Below, piece by piece: positions 8,430-17,487 of a DNA stretch of 64,000 bases. The position numbers and the translations under genes are program-made. The stretch's first letter is position 1; each line of letters opens with the position of its first letter. Where the stretch lies: assembly GCF_029892565.1 (NCBI RefSeq), contig NZ_JARXVH010000006.1, positions 558,001 through 622,000 of the forward strand, in the 5' to 3' direction. This stretch comes from Streptomyces pseudovenezuelae. GTDB lineage: Bacteria > Actinomycetota > Actinomycetes > Streptomycetales > Streptomycetaceae. The notes beneath the pieces were generated by a model. The model worked only from the letters and a program-made list of their open reading frames with translations. It was not told where the DNA came from and made no database searches.

Positions 8430-9800
8430 ATGAGCAGAGCCGAACAGCCGTCCCGCAGAACCGTCCTGGCCGCCGCGGTCGCCGCGGCCGTGGTGGGCAG
8501 CGCAGGACCCGCCGTGGCCGCCGACGCGACCGACTCCGCGGACGCCGCCGACATCCCGGCCCGGCAGGGCCGCCAGGTCGACTACCGGGCCTGGACCACG
8601 TACACCGACTGGCGCGGCGGTGCCGCCAAGGGCGCCCGCGCCGTCGCGGGTGCCCGTCCCGGCGTGGTGATCGCGGCCCCGGCCGGAACCACCGACTACA
8701 CCGACCCGCACACCGGCACGACCGCCGCCTGGGAGTACGCGACCTGGACGTCCCCCGTCCACAAGCTCGCCGTCCCGGCCACCGAGGTGATCTCCTCCTG
8801 GAACGCGCGCACCCCGGCCGGCACCTGGCTCCAGGTCGAGCTGACGGGGAAGTACTCCGACGGCACGGCCACGCCCTGGTACGTCATGGGCCGCTGGGCC
8901 GCCGGTGACGGGGACATCAAGCGGACCTCGGTCGACGACCAGACCGACGGCAAGAGCACCATCTGGACCGACACCTTCGCGATCGACGACGCCACCACCG
9001 GCCTGCGCCTGGTGTCGTACCGGCTGCGCCTGACCCTCTACCGCAAGCCCGGCACCCGGCTCACGCCCACGGTGTGGCGGCTCGGCGCGATGGGCTCCGA
9101 CATCCCGGACCGCTTCACCGTCCCGGCCTCAACCGCGGGTCTCGCCCAGGAGTTGATCGTCCCGCGCTACTCGCAGGAGATCCACGCGGGCCAGTACCCC
9201 GAGTACGACAACGGCGGCGAGGCCTGGTGCAGCCCCACCTCCTCGCAGATGATCATCGAGTACTGGGGCGGCCGGCTCACCCCCGAGCAACTGGCCTGGG
9301 TGGACCCGGCGTTCGCCGACCCGCAGGTGTGCCACGCGGCCCGCTACACGTACGACTACCAGTACGCGGGCTGCGGCAACTGGCCGTTCAACGCGGCCTA
9401 CGCGGCCACGTTCAAGGATCTGCAGGGCGTGGTCACCCGGCTCGGTTCGCTCACCGACCTGGAGACGCTGATCGCGGCCGGCATCCCGGCCATAACGTCC
9501 CAGTCCTTCCTCAAGGAGGAGCTGACGGGGGCGGGTTACGGGACCTCCGGGCACCTGATGACCGTGATCGGCTTCACCGCCGACGGCGACGTGATCGCCA
9601 ACGACCCCGCCTCGCCCAGCGACGCGGCGGTGCGGCGCGTCTACAAGCGGCGCGAGTGGGAGAACATCTGGTTGCGTACCAAGCGGTACAACGCCTCCGG
9701 CAAGGTCACCTCCGGCACCGGCGGGGTCTGTTACCTCTACTTCCCTACGGCGCCCACCCACCGCCAGCGCAAGGCGCTCGCGGCGGTCGGCGTGCGCTGA
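8430..9800 (+). CDS. Tat-exported C39-like cysteine peptidase
   Basis: A 456-aa secreted protein. The N-terminus SRRTVLAAAVAAAVVG is a twin-arginine signal with an AVAADA-type cleavage region near residue 31. About 200 residues of beta-rich domain follow, then a C39_2-like papain-fold domain. Its candidate catalytic Cys267 lies in GEAWCSPTSSQM, His375 in GHLMTVIGF, and an Asp/Asn follows in ANDPAS. I start at the ATG just before MSRAEQPSRR because this places the twin arginines correctly; the longer frame adds 24 unlikely residues. It is followed by a strong terminator. The natural substrate is unknown; it may be an extracellular peptide or cell-wall component. Confidence 0.85.
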   Translation: MSRAEQPSRRTVLAAAVAAAVVGSAGPAVAADATDSADAADIPARQGRQVDYRAWTTYTDWRGGAAKGARAVAGARPGVVIAAPAGTTDYTDPHTGTTAAWEYATWTSPVHKLAVPATEVISSWNARTPAGTWLQVELTGKYSDGTATPWYVMGRWAAGDGDIKRTSVDDQTDGKSTIWTDTFAIDDATTGLRLVSYRLRLTLYRKPGTRLTPTVWRLGAMGSDIPDRFTVPASTAGLAQELIVPRYSQEIHAGQYPEYDNGGEAWCSPTSSQMIIEYWGGRLTPEQLAWVDPAFADPQVCHAARYTYDYQYAGCGNWPFNAAYAATFKDLQGVVTRLGSLTDLETLIAAGIPAITSQSFLKEELTGAGYGTSGHLMTVIGFTADGDVIANDPASPSDAAVRRVYKRREWENIWLRTKRYNASGKVTSGTGGVCYLYFPTAPTHRQRKALAAVGVR

Positions 9801-9817
9801 CCGGACCGGCACGGCAC

Positions 9818-9843
9818 AAGGGCCCCGGGAGACCGGGGCCCTT
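9818..9843 (+). terminator. rho-independent-like terminator of the C39 peptidase gene
   Basis: Perfect 11-bp stem AAGGGCCCCGG / CCGGGGCCCTT with a GAGA tetraloop, ending in TTT, 17 nt after the stop codon. Confidence 0.8.
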
Positions 9844-9966
9844 TCCGTCGGCGTGTGTCCAAGGCCCGTGTGACCAAGCTCTCGGCCGCAAAAGGGCTGA
9901 TCAGTGGCAAGGTGGACGGATCGGTGGGGGGAATCCACCCGATGCATCCGACCTCAGCGAGAAGCC

Positions 9967-10107
9967 ATGACGACACACTCAGCCACCGCTGCCCGTGCCC
10001 GTACCGGCGGCCCCAAGGACGACGGCCCGAAGGTCCTTGAGCACGTCATGGGCTGGACCCTCGTCGTGGTCGTCGCGATGCTCGTGGCCCAGCTCGGTCT
10101 GCTGTGA
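9967..10107 (+). CDS. 46-aa single-pass membrane protein
   Basis: Small protein starting MTTHSATAARARTGGPKDD and ending in one strongly hydrophobic helix (about residues 29-46, WTLVVVVAMLVAQLGLL). A polar Ala/Arg-rich N-terminus precedes a single C-terminal anchor. GAGAAG lies just upstream of the ATG. It sits 44 nt before the TetR gene on the same strand, so it may share its transcript. Codon use matches the neighbourhood. I do not recognise a function. Confidence 0.6.
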   Translation: MTTHSATAARARTGGPKDDGPKVLEHVMGWTLVVVVAMLVAQLGLL

Positions 10108-10151
10108 CCTGACAGATACGACCTGCCATACTGCGGAGGTCCCGCCGCCCT

Positions 10152-10829
10152 TTGGAAACAGGGTCGAATTTGAACATCAGCCACCAGAGCGACGCCGTCC
10201 GGCCGCGGGCGCGCGGCACGGAGCGCTCGCTGGCGCGCCGCGCCGAACTCATCGCCATCGGGCGGAAGTTGTTCGCCGACACGTCGTACGACGCGCTCTC
10301 GATGGACGACATCGCCCGGCAGGCGCATGTCGCCAAGGGGCTGATCTACTACTACTTCCAGTCCAAGCGCGGCTACTACCTGGCGATCATCCACGACTCC
10401 GTCGCCGACCTGATCACCTTCGCCGCGAGCGGACTCGAACTGCCGCAGGTGGACCGGGTCCAGCGCACGATGGACAGCTATCTGCGCTGGGCCGAGAACA
10501 ACCAGGCCGCCTACCGCACCATCGTCAGCGGCGGCGTCGGCTTCGACGCCGAGGTGCACGCCATCCGGGACGGCGTGCGCGAGGCGATCGTCGCGACCAT
10601 CGCCGACGGGGCGTACGGCCGCACCGACATCGCTCCGCTGGCCCGCATGAGCCTGTTCGCCTGGGTGTGCGGTGTCGAGGGGGCCGCCCTGGACTGGATC
10701 GACCGCCCCTCGCTGTCCCGCGAGACCATGCGCGAGATCCTGGTCAAGACGCTCGGCGGCGCCATGCGCGCCATCGAGGAACTGGACCCCTCCTACCCGG
10801 CCCCGGCACCCGCGCGGCGCGACAACTGA
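10152..10829 (+). CDS. TetR-family transcriptional regulator
   Basis: A 225-aa regulator. The TetR helix-turn-helix covers about residues 27-72 (RAELIAIGRKLFADTSYDALSMDDIA...HVAKGLIYYYFQSKRGYY), with an all-helical ligand domain after it. The likely start is the TTG at 10152, with GGAGG at 10135-10139 twelve nt upstream; a second TTG at 10170 would remove six residues. It follows the 46-aa membrane protein. The regulated genes are not evident, and the chitinase next door is convergent rather than divergent. Confidence 0.88.
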   Translation: METGSNLNISHQSDAVRPRARGTERSLARRAELIAIGRKLFADTSYDALSMDDIARQAHVAKGLIYYYFQSKRGYYLAIIHDSVADLITFAASGLELPQVDRVQRTMDSYLRWAENNQAAYRTIVSGGVGFDAEVHAIRDGVREAIVATIADGAYGRTDIAPLARMSLFAWVCGVEGAALDWIDRPSLSRETMREILVKTLGGAMRAIEELDPSYPAPAPARRDN

Positions 10830-10833
10830 CATA

Positions 10834-10865
10834 GGGGCGGCGGCCCGTGGCCGGACCACCGCCCC
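10834..10865. terminator. shared terminator between TetR gene and chitinase gene
   Basis: GGGGCGGCGG / CCACCGCCCC stem (one G-T-type mismatch) with a 12-nt loop, lying between two convergent stops. Confidence 0.55.
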
Positions 10866-10885
10866 AAGTCACCCTCTGATGAAGG

Positions 10886-12127
<1,242 letters not shown>

Positions 12128-12198
12128 CGGGTGTCTCCTCGTGGGGGAGAGGGGAACGCGCGCCGATTGGCATGAACGCGGTAAAGCGTTGGCAATGA

Positions 12199-12228
12199 AC
12201 ATTAGGAGGACTAGACCAGTCAGGTCAA
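12199..12228 (-). promoter_or_regulatory. chitinase promoter, -35 TTGACC / -10 TAATGT
   Basis: On the minus strand, TTGACC (12223-12228) and TAATGT (12199-12204) are separated by 18 nt, about 72 nt before the chitinase start codon. The spacer is filled by a DasR-type site. Confidence 0.65.
12205..12220 (-). promoter_or_regulatory. DasR-responsive element (dre) in the chitinase promoter spacer
   Basis: The minus strand reads ACTGGTCTAGTCCTCC, which agrees with the dre consensus ACTGGTCTAGACCACT at 13 of 16 positions. It lies exactly between the -35 and -10 hexamers, where DasR binding would block RNA polymerase until glucosamine-phosphate ligands release it. Confidence 0.7.
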
Positions 12229-12263
12229 TGGTGCGGACCAATCCGACGGTGGTGCGGACCAAT
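12229..12263 (-). repeat. two 14-bp direct repeats upstream of the chitinase promoter
   Basis: TGGTGCGGACCAAT occurs at 12229-12242 and again, identical, at 12250-12263, a 21-bp period (two helical turns). Direct repeats of this type (TGGTCC...ACC) are known in Streptomyces chitinase promoters and mediate chitin induction and glucose repression. These lie immediately upstream of the -35 element. Confidence 0.7.
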
Positions 12264-12499
12264 AGGACGCAGATTCGACGGGGGTTGTCGGCGGCTCGCG
12301 ATAGTCTTGAAGTGAGCGGTCGTTAACTGGTGACTGGCTGCCTTCGATCGGGCATACTCACAACGCACAGCCGCTGGTCAGCAGCTTCCGAGACCCGGAA
12401 GCGGAGCACCGGCCAGGCACCACGTACGACCCGGCGACGCCGCGTCCACCCAAGGCGCTCGTTTGCCGATGTGCCCGAAACAGGGAGGAGAGCGTCGCC

Positions 12500-13672
12500 A
12501 TGCCCGACCGCGCCCCGCAGCCGGTGGACCGGCAACTGCCCACGGATGAGGCCCGGGAGCTGATCTCGCTCGTCCGCGACATCGCGCAGCACGAGATCGC
12601 CCCGAAGGCGGCCCAGGAGGAGGATTCCGGCCGCTTCCCGCGCGAGGTCTTCACCCTCCTGTCGCAGTCGGGACTGCTCGGACTTCCCTACGACTCCGAA
12701 TACGGCGGCGGTGACCAGCCGTACGAGGTCTACCTCCAGGTCCTCGAAGAGCTCGCCGCGGCGCGCCTCACCGTCGGCCTCGGTGTCAGCGTGCACACCC
12801 TCGCCAGTTACGCGCTCGCCGCCTACGGCACGAAGCAGCAGCAGGTCGAGCACCTGCCCGCGATGCTCGGCGGCGGCCTGCTGGGCGCCTACTGCCTCTC
12901 CGAACCCTCCTCCGGATCCGACGCGGCCTCCCTGCGCACGAAGGCGGTCCGGGACGGCGAGGAATGGGTGATCACGGGCACCAAGGCCTGGATCACGCAC
13001 GGCGGCATCGCCGACTTCTACACCGTGATGGCCCGCACCGGCGAGGAGGGCCCCCGGGGCATCACCGCCTTCCTGGTCCCGGGCGACGCCGAGGGCGTCA
13101 GCGGCGCGGCGCCCGAGAAGAAGATGGGCATGAAGGGCTCGCCCACCGCGCAGGTCCACTTCGACGGGGTCCGGGTCTCCGACGAGCGACGGCTCGGCGA
13201 CGAGGGGCAGGGCTTCGCGATCGCCCTGGCCTCACTCGACTCCGGCCGGCTCGGCATCGCGGCCTGTGCGATCGGCCTCGCCCAGGCGGCCCTCGACGAG
13301 GCGGTCGGATACGCCACCGGTCGTCGGCAGTTCGGGCGGCCCATCGCCGACTTCCAGGGGCTGCGGTTCATGCTCGCCGACATGGCGACCCAGATCGAGG
13401 CGGGCCGCGCCCTGTACCTGGCGGCGGCGCGACTGCGGGACGCGGGGCGGCCGTTCGCCAAGCAGGCGGCCATGGCCAAGCTGCACTGCACCGACACCGC
13501 TATGAAGGTCACCGTCGACGCCGTCCAGATCCTCGGCGGGTACGGCTACACCGCCGACTTCCCGGCCGAGCGCTACATGCGCGAGGCCAAGGTCCTGCAG
13601 ATCGTCGAGGGCACCAACCAGATCCAGCGGATGGTCATCGCCCGCCACCTAGCGGGTCCGGAGACCCGCTGA
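12500..13672 (+). CDS. acyl-CoA dehydrogenase
   Basis: A 390-aa FAD enzyme that introduces the alpha,beta double bond into acyl-CoA. All three ACAD domains are present. The helical N-terminus covers about residues 15-125. The middle beta domain carries YCLSEPSSGSDAASL and WITHGG. The C-terminal helical domain carries GRRQFGRPIADFQ, QILGGYGYTADFPAERYMREAKVLQIVEGTNQIQ; the Glu in VEGTNQIQ is the usual catalytic base of short- and medium-chain members. The ATG is supported by GGGAGGAG. It stands alone, with a small gene overlapping its 3' end on the other strand. Chain-length preference cannot be judged. Confidence 0.94.
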   Translation: MPDRAPQPVDRQLPTDEARELISLVRDIAQHEIAPKAAQEEDSGRFPREVFTLLSQSGLLGLPYDSEYGGGDQPYEVYLQVLEELAAARLTVGLGVSVHTLASYALAAYGTKQQQVEHLPAMLGGGLLGAYCLSEPSSGSDAASLRTKAVRDGEEWVITGTKAWITHGGIADFYTVMARTGEEGPRGITAFLVPGDAEGVSGAAPEKKMGMKGSPTAQVHFDGVRVSDERRLGDEGQGFAIALASLDSGRLGIAACAIGLAQAALDEAVGYATGRRQFGRPIADFQGLRFMLADMATQIEAGRALYLAAARLRDAGRPFAKQAAMAKLHCTDTAMKVTVDAVQILGGYGYTADFPAERYMREAKVLQIVEGTNQIQRMVIARHLAGPETR

Positions 13673-13886
13673 ACTGACCCGGGACGACCGTCGGGGCGGC
13701 CAGCCTGACCCACTCCGGGTCGTACCGCCCCGGCAGGGTGCGGCCCCGGTCGGCCCAGGTGCGCAGCAGATCGCGGTAGATCGGGGGGTCCTGGGGCTGC
13801 GGCGGCTGAACCGTTCCTGCGGGTGCCGGGACGAAGATGCGGCGCCGTCTCTCGGTCGCCAGGTAGGTGGGGGTCGTGGGGGTCAT
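13635..13886 (-). CDS. small Pro/Arg-rich hypothetical protein
   Basis: An 83-aa frame with codon bias like real neighbours, overlapping the 3' end of the acyl-CoA dehydrogenase gene by 38 nt on the opposite strand. The protein is basic and proline-rich (RRRRIFVPAPAGTVQPPQPQ) with a central DLLRTWADRGRTLPGRYDPEW segment that looks like a folded core. No family is recognised and there is no clear Shine-Dalgarno. It is the only gene-like frame between the dehydrogenase and the next operon; it could be spurious. Confidence 0.45.
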   Translation of the reverse strand: MTPTTPTYLATERRRRIFVPAPAGTVQPPQPQDPPIYRDLLRTWADRGRTLPGRYDPEWVRLAAPTVVPGQFSGSPDPLGGGR

Positions 13887-13997
13887 ACCAGGGCAACGCG
13901 GGGGTGACCGGACAGGTCACCGATGCGTGGAATCGAGCGTGAGTTCGCGGCCCGTCCGGCGCCGGGTCCGTCGCCGAGTCTGGCCACCCACGACCAT

Positions 13998-14012
13998 CTG
14001 ACGTACCGTCAG
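13998..14012. promoter_or_regulatory. perfect palindrome upstream of the 14039 operon
   Basis: CTGACGTACCGTCAG is a 6-3-6 inverted repeat 26 nt before the GTG start, where an operator would overlap the promoter. It is probably the site of a TetR- or GntR-class regulator; the protein is not identifiable here. Confidence 0.5.
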
Positions 14013-14038
14013 CCCAGCTGTCTCCAGGGAGGTTTGGC

Positions 14039-15139
14039 GTGGCCGACGACCGCCCCGTACCGCTCGACGAGTATCCCGTGCATCAGGTGCCCCTCTCCAT
14101 GAAGCACATGGCGACGGGCGACCGGAACGCCTACGACCGCTGCATCTTCCACATCCTCGACTACAAGGGCCGGGCCCTGCTGATCCTGGGCCTCGGGGTG
14201 TATCCGAACGTCGGCGTGATCGACGCCTACGCGACCCTGCGCACCGGCGACAGCCTGCACGCGGTCCGCGCCTCCGACGCCCTCGGCGAGGACCGCATGC
14301 GGCTCGAAGTGGGGCCGCTGCGGATCGAGGTCGAGGAACCGCTCGGCCGGCTGCGGCTGGTCTCCCGGGACGACTCCCTGTCGTACGACCTCACGTGGAC
14401 CGCCGACTTCCCCGCGCTCTGGGAACCCCATCACCTCCAACGCCGGGGCGACCGGCTCACGCTGGAGGGGCGGCGCTTCGTGCAGGCCGGGAGCGTCGAG
14501 GGTTTCGTGCGGGCCGGCGGCGAGGAGTTCCGGGTCACCGCGGGGGAGTGGACCGGTACCCGTGACCGCAGTTGGGGGGTGCGGCCGATACCGGGGGAGG
14601 AGGGCGGCCGACTCGCCGAGGAGCATCCGACCGAGGGCTTCCACTGGATCTGGTGCCCGGTCCGCTTCGAGGACCGGTTCCTGATGGTGATCGTCCAGGA
14701 GGACGCGGACGGCTACCGCACGCTGAACGACGCGACCCTCGTCCGCCCCGGCCACCGCGACCGCCAACTCGGCTGGCCACAGCCCGAGATCACCTACCGC
14801 TCCGGCACCCGCCACCCCGAACGCGCCCTCGTCCACCTCGGCGACCCCCGTAAACCGCAGGAGCTGGAGGTGGAGATCCTCACCTCGTCTCCCCTCGCCC
14901 TCGGCGCCGGCTACCCGCCTGCCGACGACTGGCAGCACGGCACCTGGCGCGGTCGCGGCTGGACCGACCGGCGCACCTACGACCTCACCGAGGCCCACCC
15001 GCTCGCCGGTTACGGGGTCACCGACCACGCGGCGCGCTTCCGGCTGGACGGCCGGGTCGGCCACGGCATCTTCGAGCACGGCTCGTTCGGACGGCACGAC
15101 CCGAGCGGGTTCACGGACTTCAACTCGGTTGCTCCGTAA
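14039..15139 (+). CDS. uncharacterised beta-rich protein paired with an APH-like phosphotransferase
   Basis: A 366-aa soluble protein with no signal peptide or membrane segment. Its alternating beta-strand character and motifs such as YPNVGVIDAYATLR, GEWTGTRDRSWGVRP and GFHWIWCPVRFEDRFLMV resemble a family of unknown function found next to APH-like kinases and acyl-CoA-metabolising genes in actinobacteria. The GTG start has GGGAGG 7 nt upstream. It is followed 12 nt later by the phosphotransferase gene and preceded by a palindrome, so the two genes form a regulated pair. No function can be assigned. Confidence 0.7.
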   Translation: MADDRPVPLDEYPVHQVPLSMKHMATGDRNAYDRCIFHILDYKGRALLILGLGVYPNVGVIDAYATLRTGDSLHAVRASDALGEDRMRLEVGPLRIEVEEPLGRLRLVSRDDSLSYDLTWTADFPALWEPHHLQRRGDRLTLEGRRFVQAGSVEGFVRAGGEEFRVTAGEWTGTRDRSWGVRPIPGEEGGRLAEEHPTEGFHWIWCPVRFEDRFLMVIVQEDADGYRTLNDATLVRPGHRDRQLGWPQPEITYRSGTRHPERALVHLGDPRKPQELEVEILTSSPLALGAGYPPADDWQHGTWRGRGWTDRRTYDLTEAHPLAGYGVTDHAARFRLDGRVGHGIFEHGSFGRHDPSGFTDFNSVAP

Positions 15140-15151
15140 GGGGGTTGCGCC

Positions 15152-16246
15152 ATGGCCACGGCACCTCGTCCCCGTACCAGCACCCGCGACCCGCAGGAGA
15201 TCGCCCGCCGCCTCACCGCCTGGCTCGACACACGGCTGCCCGGCGCCAGGGCGACCGGCGTCACCGTCCCCGTCTCGAACGGCATGTCCAGCGAGACCCT
15301 GCTTTTCGACATCGAGCACCCCGAACCGCCCTTCACCGCCTGCGCGTTGCGCCTGGCGGCCGATCCGGGGGCATACACCGTCTTCCCGGTCTACGACCTG
15401 CCCCGCCAGTACCGCACGATGCGCCTGGTCGCCGAGCACTCCGACCTGCCGGTGCCGAAGGTGCGCTGGCTGGAGGAGGATCCGGGCCCGCTCGGGGCGC
15501 CGTTCTTCGTCATGGAACGCGTCGAGGGGCGCGTCCCGCCCGATGTCATGCCCTACACGTACGAAGGCAACTGGCTGCACGCGGCGACCGACACCGAACG
15601 CGAGCACCTGGAGGCCGCGTCGGTAGGTCTGTTGGCCCGCCTGCACGACCAAGTCCCGTTGCCGGAGGCGGAGTTCCTCGCCCTCCCAGGCGAAGGCGAC
15701 TCGCTGCGCCGCCACGTCACGGCCCAACGCGCCTACTACGACTGGGTGGTGGCCGGAGTCGCCCGCTCACCCCTCATCGAGGCGGCCTTCGACCGACTGG
15801 AGGAGCGGTGGCCCGGCGACCCCGGCCCACCGGTGCTCAACTGGGGCGACGCACGCATCGGGAACGTCATCTACGACGGTTTCGAACCCGCGGCCGTCCT
15901 CGACTGGGAGATGGCGGCCCTGGCCCCGCGCGAGGTCGACCTCGGCTGGACCGTCTATCTGCACCGCTTCTTCCAGGACCTGACCGTCGCCTTCGGACAG
16001 TCCGGCCTGCCGGAGTTCTTCCGCCGGGACCGTGTCGAGGCCCGCTACGCCCGACTCACCGGCCACACACCGCGCGACATGGACTTCTACACGCTGTACG
16101 CGGCACTGCGGCACGCGATCGTCATGCTGCGCGTCGCCTACCGGCAGGTGCACTTCGGTGAGATCGCCGTCCCGGCGGACCCGGACACACTGATCCTGCA
16201 CCACGGCAGCCTGCGGGCCATGGTGCAGGGCAGGTACTGGGACTGA
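15152..16246 (+). CDS. APH-like phosphotransferase family protein
   Basis: A 364-aa kinase-fold protein of the aminoglycoside-phosphotransferase/choline-kinase-like superfamily. The ATP-binding lobe includes NGMSSETLLFDIEHP and the ALRLAADPG strand. The catalytic loop is VLNWGDARIGNVIYDG (near residues 229-244), in which HGD-x4-N of typical APH is written WGDARIGN. The metal-binding Asp follows in AVLDWEMAALAP. This WGD variant is typical of the ACAD10-like group that acts on small hydroxy-acyl compounds, not of antibiotic-resistance enzymes. It is the second gene of an operon with the unknown protein at 14039. Confidence 0.82.
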   Translation: MATAPRPRTSTRDPQEIARRLTAWLDTRLPGARATGVTVPVSNGMSSETLLFDIEHPEPPFTACALRLAADPGAYTVFPVYDLPRQYRTMRLVAEHSDLPVPKVRWLEEDPGPLGAPFFVMERVEGRVPPDVMPYTYEGNWLHAATDTEREHLEAASVGLLARLHDQVPLPEAEFLALPGEGDSLRRHVTAQRAYYDWVVAGVARSPLIEAAFDRLEERWPGDPGPPVLNWGDARIGNVIYDGFEPAAVLDWEMAALAPREVDLGWTVYLHRFFQDLTVAFGQSGLPEFFRRDRVEARYARLTGHTPRDMDFYTLYAALRHAIVMLRVAYRQVHFGEIAVPADPDTLILHHGSLRAMVQGRYWD

Positions 16247-16263
16247 GCGAGGCCGCGAGGGAG

Positions 16264-16701
16264 TCAGGCGGCCTGACGGCGCATCACCGGCACGCGCATC
16301 GGGCGCGAGCCCGCGCCGCCGACGTGCGAGAAGGGCTGGGTCCGCCAGTCGAGTCCCTGAGGGAGCGTCAACAGCAGGGCCGTGTCCTGCTCCTGGACTT
16401 CGGGCGACTCGTCCGCGGACGGAGCCTCGGAGGCGCTGCGGCCCGTACCGGCGCAGACCGTCAGCCCGAAGGGGTTCCACGGCGAGGCGCACAGCGCGTG
16501 CTCCGGCAGGACCTCCTCGTCCGCCAGCAGCGCGATGGGCTGCACGCAGTCCGGGCAGACCACCCGGTACATCTCGAACGTGTCGTACGCGTCGAGCTCG
16601 TCCACGTCGTAGTCGTCGGCTTCGACGCCCTCCGGTTCGGCCTCGACGACCGACTGGAGGCGCTTGGGCGCCGTGCGACCAGGGCGCTTAAGACTCTGCA
16701 T
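16264..16701 (-). CDS. conserved acidic hypothetical protein with Cys-rich centre
   Basis: A 145-aa acidic protein. The N-terminus is basic (MQSLKRPGRTAPKRLQ). The centre is Asp/Glu-rich and followed by VCPDC, a Cys in HALCAS and another in LTVCAG, a spacing that could bind zinc. The C-terminus is Arg-rich. The ATG is preceded by AGGGGGAG. It resembles conserved streptomycete proteins without known function. It is convergent with the phosphotransferase gene (17 nt between stops). Confidence 0.65.
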   Translation of the reverse strand: MQSLKRPGRTAPKRLQSVVEAEPEGVEADDYDVDELDAYDTFEMYRVVCPDCVQPIALLADEEVLPEHALCASPWNPFGLTVCAGTGRSASEAPSADESPEVQEQDTALLLTLPQGLDWRTQPFSHVGGAGSRPMRVPVMRRQAA

Positions 16702-16869
16702 AGGTTCTCCCCCTAGGGCTGGGCCGTGAAGGCACTGCGGCCTCGACCACAGCAAGCACTTCCCGCCCCGTCTCGGCGGTAATCACGAGACCATCACGGA
16801 GAATCCCCGACGACTGTGGCGTTCGTCACATGCCGTCCGCAGGTGCCCGACGCGGCCGTTTTGTCCCTC

Positions 16870-16889
16870 GGGCGGCTCACAAGCCGCCC
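16870..16889. promoter_or_regulatory. perfect 8-4-8 hairpin upstream of the Lrp-type regulator gene
   Basis: GGGCGGCT / AGCCGCCC around CACA, 80 nt before the regulator's ATG, in the divergent region shared with the 16264 gene. It could be an operator or an attenuator-like structure. Confidence 0.3.
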
Positions 16890-16968
16890 TCGACCACATC
16901 ACGAACCGGTTATGACCTGCGCCGCTCGGCTATCCGAGGAGATCAAGGGCACTGTAGGTTCTTGCGCC

Positions 16969-17409
16969 ATGGAGGAGCTGGACCGACAAATCGTGCAGCT
17001 GCTCGTCAAGGACGGGCGGATGAGCTACACCGACCTGGGCAAGGCCACGGGCCTGTCCACGTCGGCCGTGCACCAGCGGGTGCGGCGGCTGGAACAACGG
17101 GGCGTCATCCGGGGCTATGCCGCGGTGGTCGACCCCGCGGCCGTCGGGCTGCCCATGACCGCCTTCATCTCGGTGAAACCGTTCGACCCCAGCGCCCCCG
17201 ACGACATCGCGGACCGTCTGTCCGGCGTCCCCGAGATCGAGGCCTGCCACAGCGTGGCCGGCGACGAGAACTACATCCTCAAGGTCCGCGTCTCGACCCC
17301 GCACGAACTCGAGGAACTCCTCGCCCGCCTGCGCTCACTGGCCGGCGTCTCGACCCGGACGACGGTCGTCCTGTCGACACCGTACGAGGCCCGTCCGCCG
17401 CGCATCTGA
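16969..17409 (+). CDS. Lrp/AsnC-family transcriptional regulator
   Basis: A 146-aa regulator. The N-terminal AsnC helix-turn-helix covers about residues 1-60 (LDRQIVQLLVKDGRMSYTDLGKATGLSTSAVHQRVRRLEQRGVI). A RAM/ACT-like ligand domain follows (SVAGDENYILKVRVSTPHELEELL). The longer upstream frame is discarded because the protein then begins exactly at the family N-terminus. TAGGTT sits about 10 nt before the ATG, so the mRNA may be leaderless. The adjacent amidohydrolase gene, 78 nt downstream, is a possible target. Confidence 0.92.
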   Translation: MEELDRQIVQLLVKDGRMSYTDLGKATGLSTSAVHQRVRRLEQRGVIRGYAAVVDPAAVGLPMTAFISVKPFDPSAPDDIADRLSGVPEIEACHSVAGDENYILKVRVSTPHELEELLARLRSLAGVSTRTTVVLSTPYEARPPRI

Positions 17410-17487
17410 CCGCCGGCGTCTCTCGGATTGCCGGCGAGAGCTCACCTGCGTGCAGCGGCGTCCCAGCGAGGCGCGAGACTGTTCCCC

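Larger units (their letters stand above)
12128..12499. other. divergent intergenic region, 372 bp, chitinase / acyl-CoA dehydrogenase
   Basis: The left half carries the chitinase promoter, the DasR-type site and two 14-bp direct repeats (separate entries). The right half leads to the acyl-CoA dehydrogenase gene, with GGGAGGAG at its ribosome-binding site. No clear promoter hexamers were found for that gene, and no other gene was seen. Confidence 0.7.

Noticed and set aside
9855..10040. 61-aa frame before the 46-aa membrane protein
   Set aside because: Competes with the 9967-10107 frame, which has a clear membrane helix; this one has none and begins inside the terminator flank.
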